Counted from the first letter of the stretch, positions 8,101 through 15,616 are shown. The stretch is 64,000 nucleotides of DNA from Lachnospiraceae bacterium V9D3004 (GCA_000621985.1 JHWW01000001.1:310001-374000); one strand, 5' to 3'. Notes: generated by a model not told the origin, from the letters alone. Numbers and translations are program-made.

Positions 8101-10318
8101 CACATGGGGAGAGAAGGAAGGAGGTACGGGAAGGGTCATCGTAGGAAAGAATGGCGACATAACAGGTTTATCAGTCGGACATGCGATTGTTACTGCTACT
8201 GCCGACGGAGTTACGGCTGAATATGAGCTTGATGTATTGTCACACTGCGAATCCCTTGAGTTTGCTTCAGACAGGATCGTTATGCTTAAGGGTGAGGAGA
8301 AATCACTGTCTGCACTGGGGCTTGTGGTCGAACCGGAAGATTGCACCGATTCTTATGAGTGGATAAGCCGTAATCCGGACATTGCAGATATAAAGGACGG
8401 CAAGATCATTGCAAAAGGAGCAGGTGAGGCAGTGATCAGGGTATCGGCTCCTAATGGAACCAGGGCGGAATGTACAGTCATATCCAGGCGGAATATATCG
8501 GAACTTACAATCGAAGGTGTACATGAGCGTGAGATATACCGCGGTACGCCTATATCACCTGAGATAGTAGTCATGGAAGGTGACAAACTTCTCAGGAAAG
8601 GAACCGATTATGAAGTAAGATATGAGAACAATAATGCTCCGGGAACTGCTTCTGTCACAGTTAACGGAAAAGGATATTATACCGGAACAAAGAAAATCAA
8701 TTACGAGATATACGAGATACCTGTCACGGGTCTGTTCATAAAGGGCGACAAGACAGAGCTTGCCGTTGGTGAAGTTCTTCAGCTATCACTGGATATAGTT
8801 CCTGAGAATGCATCATATCCTAATATCAGATGGCAGATAAAGGAAGGAAAAGACAGGATAGAACTGACCTCTGAAGGAAAGGTAACAGCAAAAAAGACAG
8901 GTAATGCAATAGTAACCGCGACATCAGGTAACGGAGTATCTGCTGAATATCCTTTAACGATAGCATCACATTGTAAGACAATAACACTTAAGGAGTCATT
9001 TACAATGGAAAAGGATGAGGCATGCTCCTTCAGGGATCTGGGATATGCAATAACACCGTCAGACTGTACGGATGATATTGAATGGACAAGCAGTGACAGT
9101 TATGTGGCTGTAGTTGAAAATGGAAGGATTGTTGCACTGGAAAAAGGTGACACGGTCATAACAGCCGAAGCCTCTAACGGTAAGAAGGCAACCTGTAACT
9201 TAAAAGTAACCCGGAGTATATCAGATTGTACGATAAGCGGTATCGAAAAGTATAACTACTATACAGGAAGTCCGGTGACATTCAATATAACGGTAAAGGA
9301 CAATGGAATAAAACTAAAAGAGGGAACAGACTACGATGTAACATATAAGAACAATAATGCCCCGGGTACTGCTACGTTAACTGTAACCGGAAAGGGTTAC
9401 TATACCGGAACCAAAGAAGAAGTATTCGGCATTAATGCCATACCGGTTGATAAGGTGGAGATAACCGGTGTGGTAAATGAAGTAGAGAAGGGTAAGAGTA
9501 TACAGTTAAGTGCCGTTGTTACACCCGATAATGCTACCAACAAGTCATTAACTTGGAAAGTTGTATCCGGTGATGACGGTGGCGAAGCGTTTGTAGATTC
9601 AGATGGGACAGTAACCGGAATAAGTACCGGAACCGTTACTGTTACTGCTACAGCAGAAGGCGGAGTCGCAGGTGAATATTTACTTCATGTAGTATCACAT
9701 ATCAATAAGCTTGAACTGACAATAACTGAGCTTAATCTACAGGTCGGCGGTAAAAAAGCCATAGCAGACCTTGAGCTTGTAATAAGTCCATTTGATTATA
9801 CAGACACTATAGAATGGATCAGCATGAATACTAATATTGCCGAAGTGATTAACGGTGAGATTATTGCTAAGAGTGTAGGTCAGACTGAGATCAAGGTTAT
9901 ATCCTCAGGTGGTATTGAAGAGGTCTGCATCGTAAAGGTGACAGAACAACAGCAGAACGCGAATCCGGGTCAGGCAGGCACTTCTTCAGACAATACATCA
10001 CAGGCAGGTTCACAGGGTCAGAATAACAGTTCAGGAAAGACATCGAATTCTTCAGGAAAAACAGGAAAGTCCTCAACCGGCTCAAAATCTGATAACGCAT
10101 CATCAGGTAGTAAGAATAACAATAATTCCTCATCTAATGATTCTGATGATGAAGATTCGGACGATAAAACATCTGCCAGCAATACGAAAGCCGGCATAAT
10201 ATCTCTTACCAATAAAAAAGGGCAGAAAATTTACTGTAAAATTCAAAGCTGTTGCAGGTGCAAAGGGATACCAGATACAATACAGCAGGAATTCCAATTT
10301 CAAAAAAAGCAGCATTAA
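5156..10318 (+). CDS. Giant secreted modular Ig protein (GLUG, Big_3, Big_2, MBG-like), frameshifted at its 3' end
   Basis: ATG 5156 follows AAGGAGG (5140-5146). 1720 residues as encoded. Signal peptide about 1-35. Residues about 40-365 are Gly/Asn-rich beta-helical GLUG-type repeats (GGIxG, ISNCxN motifs). A Big_3-like domain follows (about 375-440). Then five pairs of Big_2 domains alternate with four copies of a roughly 70-residue module with the core GTDYxVxYxNNxxPGTAxxTVxGKG written here only as a pattern: (Big_2-Big_2-module) x4, then a last pair. A Ser/Asn-rich linker precedes the stop. The natural C-terminus, an FN3-like domain, is encoded in another frame directly downstream. Probably a very long surface adhesin or scaffold; ligand unknown. 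Confidence 0.85.
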   Translation: MKTSITKKLCIILTLALILNCVAAAGINTTTASAVYDTDSIPTGYIPVRTIEDLYAINNNLSGDYILMNDIDLTEATKKGGDYDSGYGWKPIGYINQTWNTFTGTFTGNGHKIIGLNMYGESGLTYGGLFGKTSGATIKNLTLKGVSINANCNYSGGIMGEAEACNISNCNVEGTVIGRNTVGGICGFNKGIQTNKSGNYLMDSFTKSYISRCFVEGTVTGTGTKESYAGGICGNNQYCFISNCYNLAQISGKIAGGIVGYMGNFHYTGDSNAIVHGTINCCYNIGDVASGQPIVNTLSGSANNYGVICNNDYYISSCYSSSSTPKYGTMLTPAQMKIATSYTGFDFNTVWEIDSNCSYLYPQLKDCRQIGVQTLEFAPKPMKTVYDQGDKLDLTGGVLRVNYTDGAIVDIALTDKMVSGYNMNKIGQQKVIVSYAGAQISYDIEVKEIPVTSVAISGDITRLKLGNTSTLTATVEPANASYPQITWAVDPASVGSVDIKSQTDNKNKSTVTIQGKRAGSVKITATTASGKADSYDVFVYVPSLSLTLNQKTLSLIKGDAVTGSATLKAVMTPSDSTDKITWTSSDRDVAEVSAEGVVTGTGAGKATITATSETGYSDTCEVTVTRSLEDGFDIYGVVDKTYRGSALTQNIVVSDGNINLTEGTDYTVSYKDNNKPGTATVTVTGKGNYFGEVSKTYNIEAVVENSILIKADSNTVNKGETLKLTVEFDDPDTYDKSVTWSCTDVTGKATVDSDGVVTGVEAGSVTIQAETARGTKDEYSLYVMSPCSNILFNTNILTVMYHESGELTATVLPSDCTDTCRWSSSDRGIADISAEGNKVTITGVAPGTATVSYESENGKSASCTVTVMRNISDYEVTGFKNDINYVKGEITTQDISLTDGTVYLNENTDYKIKYENNDKPGTAKMIITGQGYYKGTIEKSYNVVKIPVKTVNITGSVTEIDKGQRIRLRASVTPSDASDKDITWGEKEGGTGRVIVGKNGDITGLSVGHAIVTATADGVTAEYELDVLSHCESLEFASDRIVMLKGEEKSLSALGLVVEPEDCTDSYEWISRNPDIADIKDGKIIAKGAGEAVIRVSAPNGTRAECTVISRRNISELTIEGVHEREIYRGTPISPEIVVMEGDKLLRKGTDYEVRYENNNAPGTASVTVNGKGYYTGTKKINYEIYEIPVTGLFIKGDKTELAVGEVLQLSLDIVPENASYPNIRWQIKEGKDRIELTSEGKVTAKKTGNAIVTATSGNGVSAEYPLTIASHCKTITLKESFTMEKDEACSFRDLGYAITPSDCTDDIEWTSSDSYVAVVENGRIVALEKGDTVITAEASNGKKATCNLKVTRSISDCTISGIEKYNYYTGSPVTFNITVKDNGIKLKEGTDYDVTYKNNNAPGTATLTVTGKGYYTGTKEEVFGINAIPVDKVEITGVVNEVEKGKSIQLSAVVTPDNATNKSLTWKVVSGDDGGEAFVDSDGTVTGISTGTVTVTATAEGGVAGEYLLHVVSHINKLELTITELNLQVGGKKAIADLELVISPFDYTDTIEWISMNTNIAEVINGEIIAKSVGQTEIKVISSGGIEEVCIVKVTEQQQNANPGQAGTSSDNTSQAGSQGQNNSSGKTSNSSGKTGKSSTGSKSDNASSGSKNNNNSSSNDSDDEDSDDKTSASNTKAGIISLTNKKGQKIYCKIQSCCRCKGIPDTIQQEFQFQKKQH

Positions 10319-10466
10319 GAAAACTACTAAAACCAAGTTTACCCTTGGAAAGCTGAAAAAGAATAAGACTTATTATGTGCGTGTCCGAGCCTATAGAACC
10401 GATAAGTCCGGTAGCGTGGTATATGGTGCATGGAGTGCGGCTAAGAAGGTGAAGATTAAGAGGTAG
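10230..10466 (+). pseudogene. Out-of-frame FN3-like C-terminal domain of the giant Ig protein
   Basis: In the plus-one frame relative to the upstream gene the DNA reads FTVKFKAVAGAKGYQIQYS and continues for 79 codons to TAG at 10464-10466, with the FN3-type features Y-x-V-R-V-R-A-Y and W-S-A near the end. Removing one A from the AAAA run at 10226-10229, or from the longer A run at 10213-10218, would join it to the main ORF. As written the main ORF instead ends at 10318 with a Cys-rich nonsense tail. It could be a sequencing error, a phase-variable tract or a true mutation. Confidence 0.8.
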
Positions 10467-10895
10467 ATATATGATCGTATACTTGATGTTCTTAAACAAC
10501 TATGTAATAATTGTACAGCTTAATGATATATAAATGTAACTGATCAGCACTTTAATGAGCAGGCGTGAAATGCCTGCTCATGTGGGCGGTCAGAGACGCC
10601 TCGCATCTTGTCTATCTACATGGGAAAATAATATTTTCAAAGGTGTTTGAACAGTTGCATATAGATATTTAAGAGGCTCCGAATGTCGGTTAAAATGATA
10701 CGGAGCCGTTTTGATATCATTTTCCTCTTGCAATCGTATTACACATATGCTAGTATACACTCAAAGCAGATATTTCTTAATCTGCATATGGGTGTCTCTC
10801 ATATGCATCTGATATTTCTATATGTCTATAATTCAATAAGGAATCCTGCTTTTATATCACATTTTATCAAAATCAATGAAGGCAGGAGGTAGTGG
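10467..10895. other. Intergenic region with several hairpins, no convincing gene
   Basis: 429 bp. It holds a perfect 9-bp inverted repeat (TGAGCAGGC at 10556-10564 and GCCTGCTCA at 10572-10580) followed by a short GGCG/CGCC hairpin (10585-10600), neither with a T tract, then the terminator listed separately. A 69-codon ORF (10683-10892) overlaps that terminator and is not believed. AGGAGG near 10881-10887 is the ribosome binding site of the next gene. Confidence 0.6.
10675..10711 (+). terminator. Rho-independent terminator-like hairpin
   Basis: GGCTCCG (10675-10681) pairs with CGGAGCC (10701-10707), followed by GTTTTG. It would end transcription of the surface-protein cluster. The loop is long (19 nt) and the T tract short. 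Confidence 0.5.
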
Positions 10896-11681
10896 ATGAA
10901 AAACTGGGAAAAAGAAATGGAAGAAAGAATTCGAAGATTCCGTCCGATAGACGACATATTCTTCGAAGTACTGGCAGATGACAAAGATTTTTGTGAGGAG
11001 ATTCTGAGGGTGATCCTTCAGGATGACAAATTGCAGGTTATTTCTGTATATGTGCAGAAGGGTGTAAGGAATCTTGTCGGACGTTCAGTTAGAGTTGACG
11101 TACTTTGTATGCTTGGCAATGGTGCAAGGGCGAATATCGAAGTGCAGCGTGCTAATAACGATAATCATTTAAGAAGGATGAGATATAACTCATCATGTAT
11201 CACGGCAAGTGTGACAGATCCGGGAGTGAGATTCGAAAAAGTACCGGATGTGACAGTCGTATACATATCGGAATTTGATCTGTTCAATAGCAATATGACT
11301 ACATATCATCTAAGTACTATGATTATTGAAAATGGTGAGATAGTAGATAACGGTTTACACATGGTATGTGTCAATACAAAGGTAGATGATGGTTCCAAGA
11401 TAGCAGAACTCATGAAATGTTTCATGCAGACAGAAGTAAATAATGAAAAGTTTAAGGTGTTTACGAAAAGAATGAATTACTTAAAACATACGGAAGGAGG
11501 ACGAAAGTATATGTGCCAGATAATGGATGAATTGTTGGAGGAGTATGCAACAGAGATGAAGGATAATCAAATAAGACGGGCATTGGAAAAAGGCGAAAAA
11601 CCTGAAACTATAGCGTATTTTATAGATGTGCCGGTTGAACGTGTTTTGGAAGTAAGAGACCGGAGTGTGTTGTTGGTTTGA
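10896..11681 (+). CDS. Rpn/PD-(D/E)XK nuclease-family putative transposase
   Basis: 261 residues. Seen: D68 in VRVDVLC and E82-x-Q84 in IEVQR, which fit the D...(D/E)xQ/K catalytic core of the Rpn (recombination-promoting nuclease) / PDDEXK_2 family; the N-terminal RFRPIDDIFFEVL and the C-terminal ALEKGEKPETIA stretch are also typical. Known: Rpn proteins are DNA endonucleases encoded in many copies in Lachnospiraceae, long annotated as transposases; RpnA of E. coli cleaves DNA. No terminal inverted repeats are obvious beside it, so it is not called an insertion sequence. AGGAGG lies upstream at 10881-10887. Single gene between a terminator and the next promoter. Confidence 0.85.
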   Translation: MKNWEKEMEERIRRFRPIDDIFFEVLADDKDFCEEILRVILQDDKLQVISVYVQKGVRNLVGRSVRVDVLCMLGNGARANIEVQRANNDNHLRRMRYNSSCITASVTDPGVRFEKVPDVTVVYISEFDLFNSNMTTYHLSTMIIENGEIVDNGLHMVCVNTKVDDGSKIAELMKCFMQTEVNNEKFKVFTKRMNYLKHTEGGRKYMCQIMDELLEEYATEMKDNQIRRALEKGEKPETIAYFIDVPVERVLEVRDRSVLLV

Positions 11682-11707
11682 TTGCCGCGACACCTTCCCA
11701 TTTCCAT

Positions 11708-11736
11708 TTGCTTTTATAACGCTATTCCACTATAAT
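11708..11736 (+). promoter_or_regulatory. Sigma-A-type promoter of the GGDEF gene
   Basis: TTGCTT (11708-11713), 17-nt spacer, perfect TATAAT (11731-11736), 36 bp before the start codon. Confidence 0.65.
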
Positions 11737-11771
11737 GATTACAACAGCATAAATGTGGGAGTATATGTAGC

Positions 11772-13181
11772 ATGGACAAGGACAAAGACAAGAACAAAGT
11801 AAAGAACAAAAGAGCGTTAATACATAAATATCATCTAAAAATGGGGCTTATCCTTTTAACAGTCGTGATGTTGACAGTGAATGTTGTGTTGGGACTGTTG
11901 TTGATGAGTCAGTCTCAGGAAGCTATGCAGACTCAGATCAGGGAAAGAATGTTAGACGTATCTAACAGTGCGGCTGCGTTGCTTGACGGTGATGTGCTTG
12001 AAAAGCTTACGGCAGAAGACGAAGATACAAAAGAATATCAGGATTCACTTGATGTCCTCAGGGCATTTCAGGAAAATGTTGACCTTGAGTATATATACGG
12101 CATTCGTGATATGGGAGACGGAACCTTTACATTTACAATTGATCCTGCTGAGGAGGATCCCGGCGAATTCGGCTCTCCCGTAAAATATACCGAAGCATTG
12201 TACCAGGCGAGTCAGGGAACGGCGGCCGTCGATGAGAATCCTTATGAAGATGAATGGGGACGTTTCTACAGTTCCTACAGCCCTGTACTTAACTCTCAAG
12301 GAAAGGTGGTAGGAATTGTTGCGGCTGATTTTGCTGCGGGATGGTATGATGAACAGGTCAACAGACACATGTACACTGTCATCATCTCATGCGTATTGTC
12401 GCTTGTATTCGGTGGCGTTATTGTCTTCCTGATCACCGGAAGAATGAGAAGAGGATTCGTTAAACTTAATAAAGAAATGAAGGATCTTACGGTAGATATG
12501 GCAGAACTTGCCGGAGAGCTTCGTATTGCTTCCGGTTTAAGTACAGGGCATACAGATCATGTGAATAATATACCTTCATTTGACGAGAATTCTTATTCTA
12601 CCATTGGAAGTATAAGTGAACTTGTTCATGATGTCCGCAAAGAGATGCATGAATATATAGCGGAGGCACACGCACTCGCCTATACCGACGCAATGACCGG
12701 TGTTATGAACAGAACCGCGTACATCGAGAGAGTTGAACGGCTTAACGGCAGGATACATGATGGCACAGCAAGTTTTGCCATTGTAATATTCGATGTCAAC
12801 GGGCTTAAGGAGGTAAATGATAAGAGAGGCCACGAATGCGGTGATATGATCATTATTGATACTGCAAGAGCGCTTCGGGAAGTGTTCCGTACAAAGAATG
12901 TATATCGCGTCGGAGGGGATGAATTCATAGCTGTGCTGGATGATGCCACGGATCTTGAAGAGACATTAGACAATCTCATGCATATGTTTGACCGTAACCT
13001 TATAAAAATGAACAGAAGAAAACAGGAAAATGATGTGAAGCTTGCTGTTTCCAAAGGAGCTGCAATATATAATAAAGATGAGGATACGGACTTTAACGTT
13101 ATTTTCAGACGTGCCGATGAGGCGATGTATAAGGATAAGGCAGAATATTATAAAGTCCACGGCGACAGGCGAAAAAGATAA
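11772..13181 (+). CDS. Membrane-bound GGDEF diguanylate cyclase
   Basis: Makes cyclic di-GMP from two GTP. 469 residues: Lys-rich cytoplasmic start, TM1 (about 22-43), an extracytoplasmic sensor region (about 45-198), TM2 (about 200-222), linker, then a GGDEF domain (about 298-465) with an intact G-G-D-E-F at residues 381-385. The usual RxxD inhibitory site upstream of it is not seen (RTKN in that area), so product inhibition may be absent. Monocistronic: own promoter upstream and a weak hairpin downstream. A PilZ effector and flagellar genes lie 8 kb away; a functional link is only inference. Confidence 0.9.
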   Translation: MDKDKDKNKVKNKRALIHKYHLKMGLILLTVVMLTVNVVLGLLLMSQSQEAMQTQIRERMLDVSNSAAALLDGDVLEKLTAEDEDTKEYQDSLDVLRAFQENVDLEYIYGIRDMGDGTFTFTIDPAEEDPGEFGSPVKYTEALYQASQGTAAVDENPYEDEWGRFYSSYSPVLNSQGKVVGIVAADFAAGWYDEQVNRHMYTVIISCVLSLVFGGVIVFLITGRMRRGFVKLNKEMKDLTVDMAELAGELRIASGLSTGHTDHVNNIPSFDENSYSTIGSISELVHDVRKEMHEYIAEAHALAYTDAMTGVMNRTAYIERVERLNGRIHDGTASFAIVIFDVNGLKEVNDKRGHECGDMIIIDTARALREVFRTKNVYRVGGDEFIAVLDDATDLEETLDNLMHMFDRNLIKMNRRKQENDVKLAVSKGAAIYNKDEDTDFNVIFRRADEAMYKDKAEYYKVHGDRRKR

Positions 13182-13212
13182 TTGATGAATAATTGCACGT
13201 CATGTTTACATT

Positions 13213-13235
13213 TTCCGACACTTGTCGTATTTTTG
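13213..13235 (+). terminator. Weak terminator-like hairpin after the GGDEF gene
   Basis: Short CGAC/GTCG stem near 13216-13227 followed by TATTTTTG. The stem is short, so confidence is low. Confidence 0.35.
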
Positions 13236-13256
13236 CGTGGATTTTGTAATTATAAC

Positions 13257-13285
13257 TTGACTATGATTTAATAATTTGTTAATAT
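13257..13285 (+). promoter_or_regulatory. Promoter of the rubrerythrin gene
   Basis: TTGACT (13257-13262), 17-nt spacer, TAATAT (13280-13285). The region is very AT-rich and could hold a PerR-like operator, but no clear PerR box is visible. Confidence 0.65.
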
Positions 13286-13323
13286 TTATGTATCTATTAT
13301 TTTAAAGGAGGCGTGGGTTATTT

Positions 13324-13869
13324 ATGGTTAAGAAATTTGTATGTTCAGTATGTGGTTACGTTCATGAGGGTCCGGAGCCGCCGGAGAAATGCCCGGTATG
13401 CGGAGTATCAAGTGACAAGTTCAATGAAGTTGGCGGAGATATGGTATGGGCATCAGAACACGTAGTAGGTGTTGCACAGGGTGTTCGTGAAGACATAATC
13501 GAAGATCTCAGATCAAATTTTAACGGAGAGTGTACAGAGGTCGGTATGTATCTTGCGATGGCCAGGGTGGCTCACAGAGAAGGCTATCCCGAGATTGGTC
13601 TTTATTGGGAAAAAGCTGCTTACGAAGAAGCAGAGCATGCTGCCAAGTTTGCTGAACTTCTCGGCGAAGTTGTTACCGATTCAACCAAGAAGAATCTTGA
13701 GATGAGAATAGAAGCAGAGAACGGCGCTACAGCCGGCAAGACTGATCTTGCAAAGCGTGCCAAGGAACTCAACCTCGATGCAATCCATGACACCGTACAT
13801 GAGATGGCTCGTGATGAGGCAAGACACGGCAAGGCATTCAAGGGCCTTCTTGAGAGATATTTCGGATAA
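13324..13869 (+). CDS. rbr: Reverse rubrerythrin (NADH-dependent peroxidase component)
   Basis: 181 residues. The rubredoxin-like centre is at the N-terminus (C7-x-x-C10 and C23-x-x-C26), followed by a four-helix di-iron domain with an E-x-x-H in EEAEH and E-x-x-x-H in DEARHG; this order defines reverse rubrerythrins. Known: these proteins reduce hydrogen peroxide (and support oxygen reduction) in clostridia, taking electrons from NADH through a rubredoxin reductase, and are strongly induced by oxidative stress. AAAGGAGG (13304-13311) gives a slightly long 12-nt spacing to ATG 13324. Monocistronic, with its own promoter and a good terminator. Confidence 0.93.
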   Translation: MVKKFVCSVCGYVHEGPEPPEKCPVCGVSSDKFNEVGGDMVWASEHVVGVAQGVREDIIEDLRSNFNGECTEVGMYLAMARVAHREGYPEIGLYWEKAAYEEAEHAAKFAELLGEVVTDSTKKNLEMRIEAENGATAGKTDLAKRAKELNLDAIHDTVHEMARDEARHGKAFKGLLERYFG

Positions 13870-13910
13870 GAGGAAAACCGCATGAATTAAGGAAATATAG
13901 TGATTTTTAT

Positions 13911-13943
13911 GGGAGAGAACGGTTACGGCTGTTCTCTCTTTTG
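13911..13943 (+). terminator. Rho-independent terminator after rubrerythrin
   Basis: GAGAGAAC (13913-13920) pairs with GTTCTCTC (13931-13938), followed by TTTTG. A near copy lies at 14914-14946. Confidence 0.85.
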
Positions 13944-14181
13944 TTGTGTGGTTTTGACGTACCGAGTGGAAATAAAGTGTCCTTTTCTCTATAACATAAC
14001 AATATTTAGTTCAAAAGTGTACCTTCTGTAAGTTGTACTTTTTACAAGGGCTATTATAGCCGATAATTCGCCTATTTACAAGGGTTTAATTAACAACAAC
14101 TTATATCAACTATTCTTCGTAACGCAACAAGTATTAACAATAAGGCTGCAAAAATCATCAAATAGGAGCAATTTAAAGGTA

Positions 14182-14210
14182 TTGAAAGAAAGGGCATAAT
14201 CTGATACAAT
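14182..14210 (+). promoter_or_regulatory. Promoter of the DUF4160/DUF2442 unit
   Basis: TTGAAA (14182-14187), 17-nt spacer, TACAAT (14205-14210). Confidence 0.55.
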
Positions 14211-14270
14211 GTTATCACTAATAACTATTGTAAAGTTTGTTATGCAGCAGCTGGATTTTCATGAAAACGG

Positions 14271-14293
14271 ATTAGGATTAAAGGAAATGGTTG
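14271..14293 (+). repeat. Short direct repeat, left copy
   Basis: 23 bp beginning ATTAGGATTAAAGGAAAT; 22 of 23 bases recur at 14866-14888, so the two copies bracket the DUF4160/DUF2442 pair. Confidence 0.7.
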
Positions 14294-14326
14294 ACTGAAA
14301 GAAAAGTTTAAAGGGGAGTAAAAGAT

Positions 14327-14571
14327 ATGCCGGAAATATCTAGATTTTACGGAATAGTAATAAAGATGTTTTTAAACCTAAAGAACATGAACCATCGCAT
14401 ATTCATGCCATATATGGAGAGTATATAGGCGTGTTTGATATTAATCTAAGAAAAATGACAGATGGTGACTTGCCTAAAAAAGCACAGGAGCTTGTTGAAG
14501 AATGGCTTGCATTATATTCAAGCAAATTGCAAAAAATGTGGGATACACAGATAATAGAAAAGTTGCCATAA
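14327..14571 (+). pseudogene. DUF4160 gene broken by a frameshift
   Basis: ATG 14327 has GGGGAG upstream and begins MPEISRFYGIVIKMF, the typical DUF4160 start. At the T run 14369-14373 the frame must shift (six T would restore it) to continue FKPKEHEPSHIHAIYGEY, containing the conserved H-x-H, and on to TAA at 14569-14571. About 81 residues if repaired. Known: DUF4160 is usually encoded next to DUF2442 in a toxin-antitoxin-like pair, as here. It could be a real mutation or a homopolymer sequencing error. Confidence 0.8.
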
Positions 14572-14587
14572 TTATAGGAGAAAAATT

Positions 14588-14863
14588 ATGATTCCAAGAA
14601 TAAAAGAGATAATACCTCGAGAAAAATACAAGTTGCAAGTATCATTTGACAGTGGAGAAACGGTTATTTATGATGTTGGCGATGACATAAGTAATTTGGC
14701 TGATTTTTCTATCTTAAAAACTGAACATGGATTATTTGAAAATTTTCAAATAGATGAAAGCAGAACTTGCATATATTGGAGCGACAGAATTGATCTTCCA
14801 AGTGATATTATATTAGAATACGGAAAGAGGATATATGGTAATTCTTCAGGGATAATTTTGTAG
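14588..14863 (+). CDS. DUF2442 family protein
   Basis: 91 residues, 16 bp downstream of the broken DUF4160 gene. The pattern PRIKEIIPREKYKLQVSF and the aromatic/acidic C-terminal half ending with an S-D-I-I-L-E-Y segment match DUF2442. Known: paired with DUF4160 in many genomes and proposed to be toxin-antitoxin-like, without firm biochemical proof. With the partner broken, this copy may be an orphan antitoxin-like remnant. Confidence 0.75.
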   Translation: MIPRIKEIIPREKYKLQVSFDSGETVIYDVGDDISNLADFSILKTEHGLFENFQIDESRTCIYWSDRIDLPSDIILEYGKRIYGNSSGIIL

Positions 14864-14865
14864 TG

Positions 14866-14888
14866 ATTAGGCTTAAAGGAAATGGTTG
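14866..14888 (+). repeat. Short direct repeat, right copy
   Basis: Begins 3 bp after the DUF2442 stop; 22 of 23 bases match 14271-14293. It is followed by a near copy of the rubrerythrin terminator. Confidence 0.7.
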
Positions 14889-14913
14889 GTTGATAAGAAT
14901 ATATTGTTTTAAT

Positions 14914-14946
14914 GGAGAGAATGGCAGAGGCTGTTCTCTCTTTTGT
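14914..14946 (+). terminator. Rho-independent terminator after DUF2442
   Basis: GAGAGAA (14915-14921) pairs with TTCTCTC (14934-14940), extended by G-T pairs inward, followed by TTTTG. Sequence and setting closely resemble the terminator at 13911-13943. Confidence 0.8.
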
Positions 14947-15069
14947 GTTTTAATGTTATTAGTAGTTTTCGTGAAACTAATATATTATGTTAAAAATTCT
15001 ATAGGTTAGGACAAGTTATTGTAGTTTGCTTACAACATTTTTCATATAACTCCGAAAGGAGTATGGAAA

Positions 15070-15507
15070 ATGGTAACAAAAGCAACTAAAAGAAAGGTAG
15101 CAGATTTCTGGAATAATGAATGCGCCTGCTGCCGCAATAAAGATTATCTTGAATATCACCATATAATTCCAAAAGCAAAAGGCGGAACAGATGAATTTGA
15201 TAACCTGATTCTATTATGCGGAGAGTGTCACGCAATCATTCATGGAAGAAGATATAACAAAGATAAACCGAATTGTAATACTTCAATATCCTATGAGGCT
15301 GCGATCCCAATACTTGAACAGTATTTTTCAAATCAGATAGGGACAAGAGAAACAAAAGAACGGCTTAGGTTGTCGCAAAAAACTCATCTGTCCGAAAGCG
15401 CTCTGGTGAAACGATACAAGAGAGAACACAATATAACTGATTTTTATAACAATGTTGACCTGTGCAACAGTAAAAGGAGAGAACAGAATGATTCAGATAA
15501 TAATTGA
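15070..15507 (+). CDS. HNH endonuclease
   Basis: 145 residues. Seen: zinc ligands C18/C21 and C50/C53, the H30-H31 pair, N45 and H54, in the order C-x2-C, HH, N, C-x2-CH of classic HNH nucleases. The C-terminal 80 residues are basic and helical with a possible DNA-binding character (LSESALVKRYKRE). Known: this type is found in restriction enzymes, homing nucleases and mobile-element proteins. No intron or methyltransferase is visible alongside. AAAGGAG lies upstream near 15055. The following mini-ORF overlaps its end. Confidence 0.85.
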   Translation: MVTKATKRKVADFWNNECACCRNKDYLEYHHIIPKAKGGTDEFDNLILLCGECHAIIHGRRYNKDKPNCNTSISYEAAIPILEQYFSNQIGTRETKERLRLSQKTHLSESALVKRYKREHNITDFYNNVDLCNSKRREQNDSDNN

Positions 15508-15616
15508 TTTGATGGAAGATAGAACAATAGAAGAAAGATTAATGCTCTTGGAATTATTATATTATGAATGCGGCAGCAGGCGCATTATTGATATAGTTAA
15601 TGCTTTTTTTATTTAG
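15488..15616 (+). CDS. Possible 42-residue ORF overlapping the HNH gene end
   Basis: ATG 15488 lies 7 nt after AAAGGAG (15474-15480) and overlaps the last 20 bp of the HNH gene in another frame, an arrangement typical of translational coupling. It encodes an acidic, Leu/Ile-rich helical peptide and ends at TAG 15614-15616. The strong ribosome binding site is the only evidence. Not recognised. Confidence 0.4.
   Translation: MIQIIIDLMEDRTIEERLMLLELLYYECGSRRIIDIVNAFFI

Larger units (their letters stand above)
13944..14326. other. Intergenic region upstream of the broken DUF4160 gene
   Basis: AT-rich, no ORF of note. It contains two TTTACAAGGG motifs about 45 bp apart (near 14040 and 14075), an ACAAT/ATTGT inverted repeat after the promoter at 14182, and a 23-bp repeat (14271-14293) that recurs with one mismatch at 14866-14888. 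Confidence 0.5.

Noticed and set aside
10683-10892. 69-codon ORF upstream of the Rpn gene
   Set aside because: It overlaps a terminator-like hairpin, has no ribosome binding site at its start and has an atypical hydrophobic composition.
10896-11681. Complete insertion sequence around the Rpn-type gene
   Set aside because: No terminal inverted repeats or target-site duplication are visible. The family is nuclease-like, not a classic DDE transposase.
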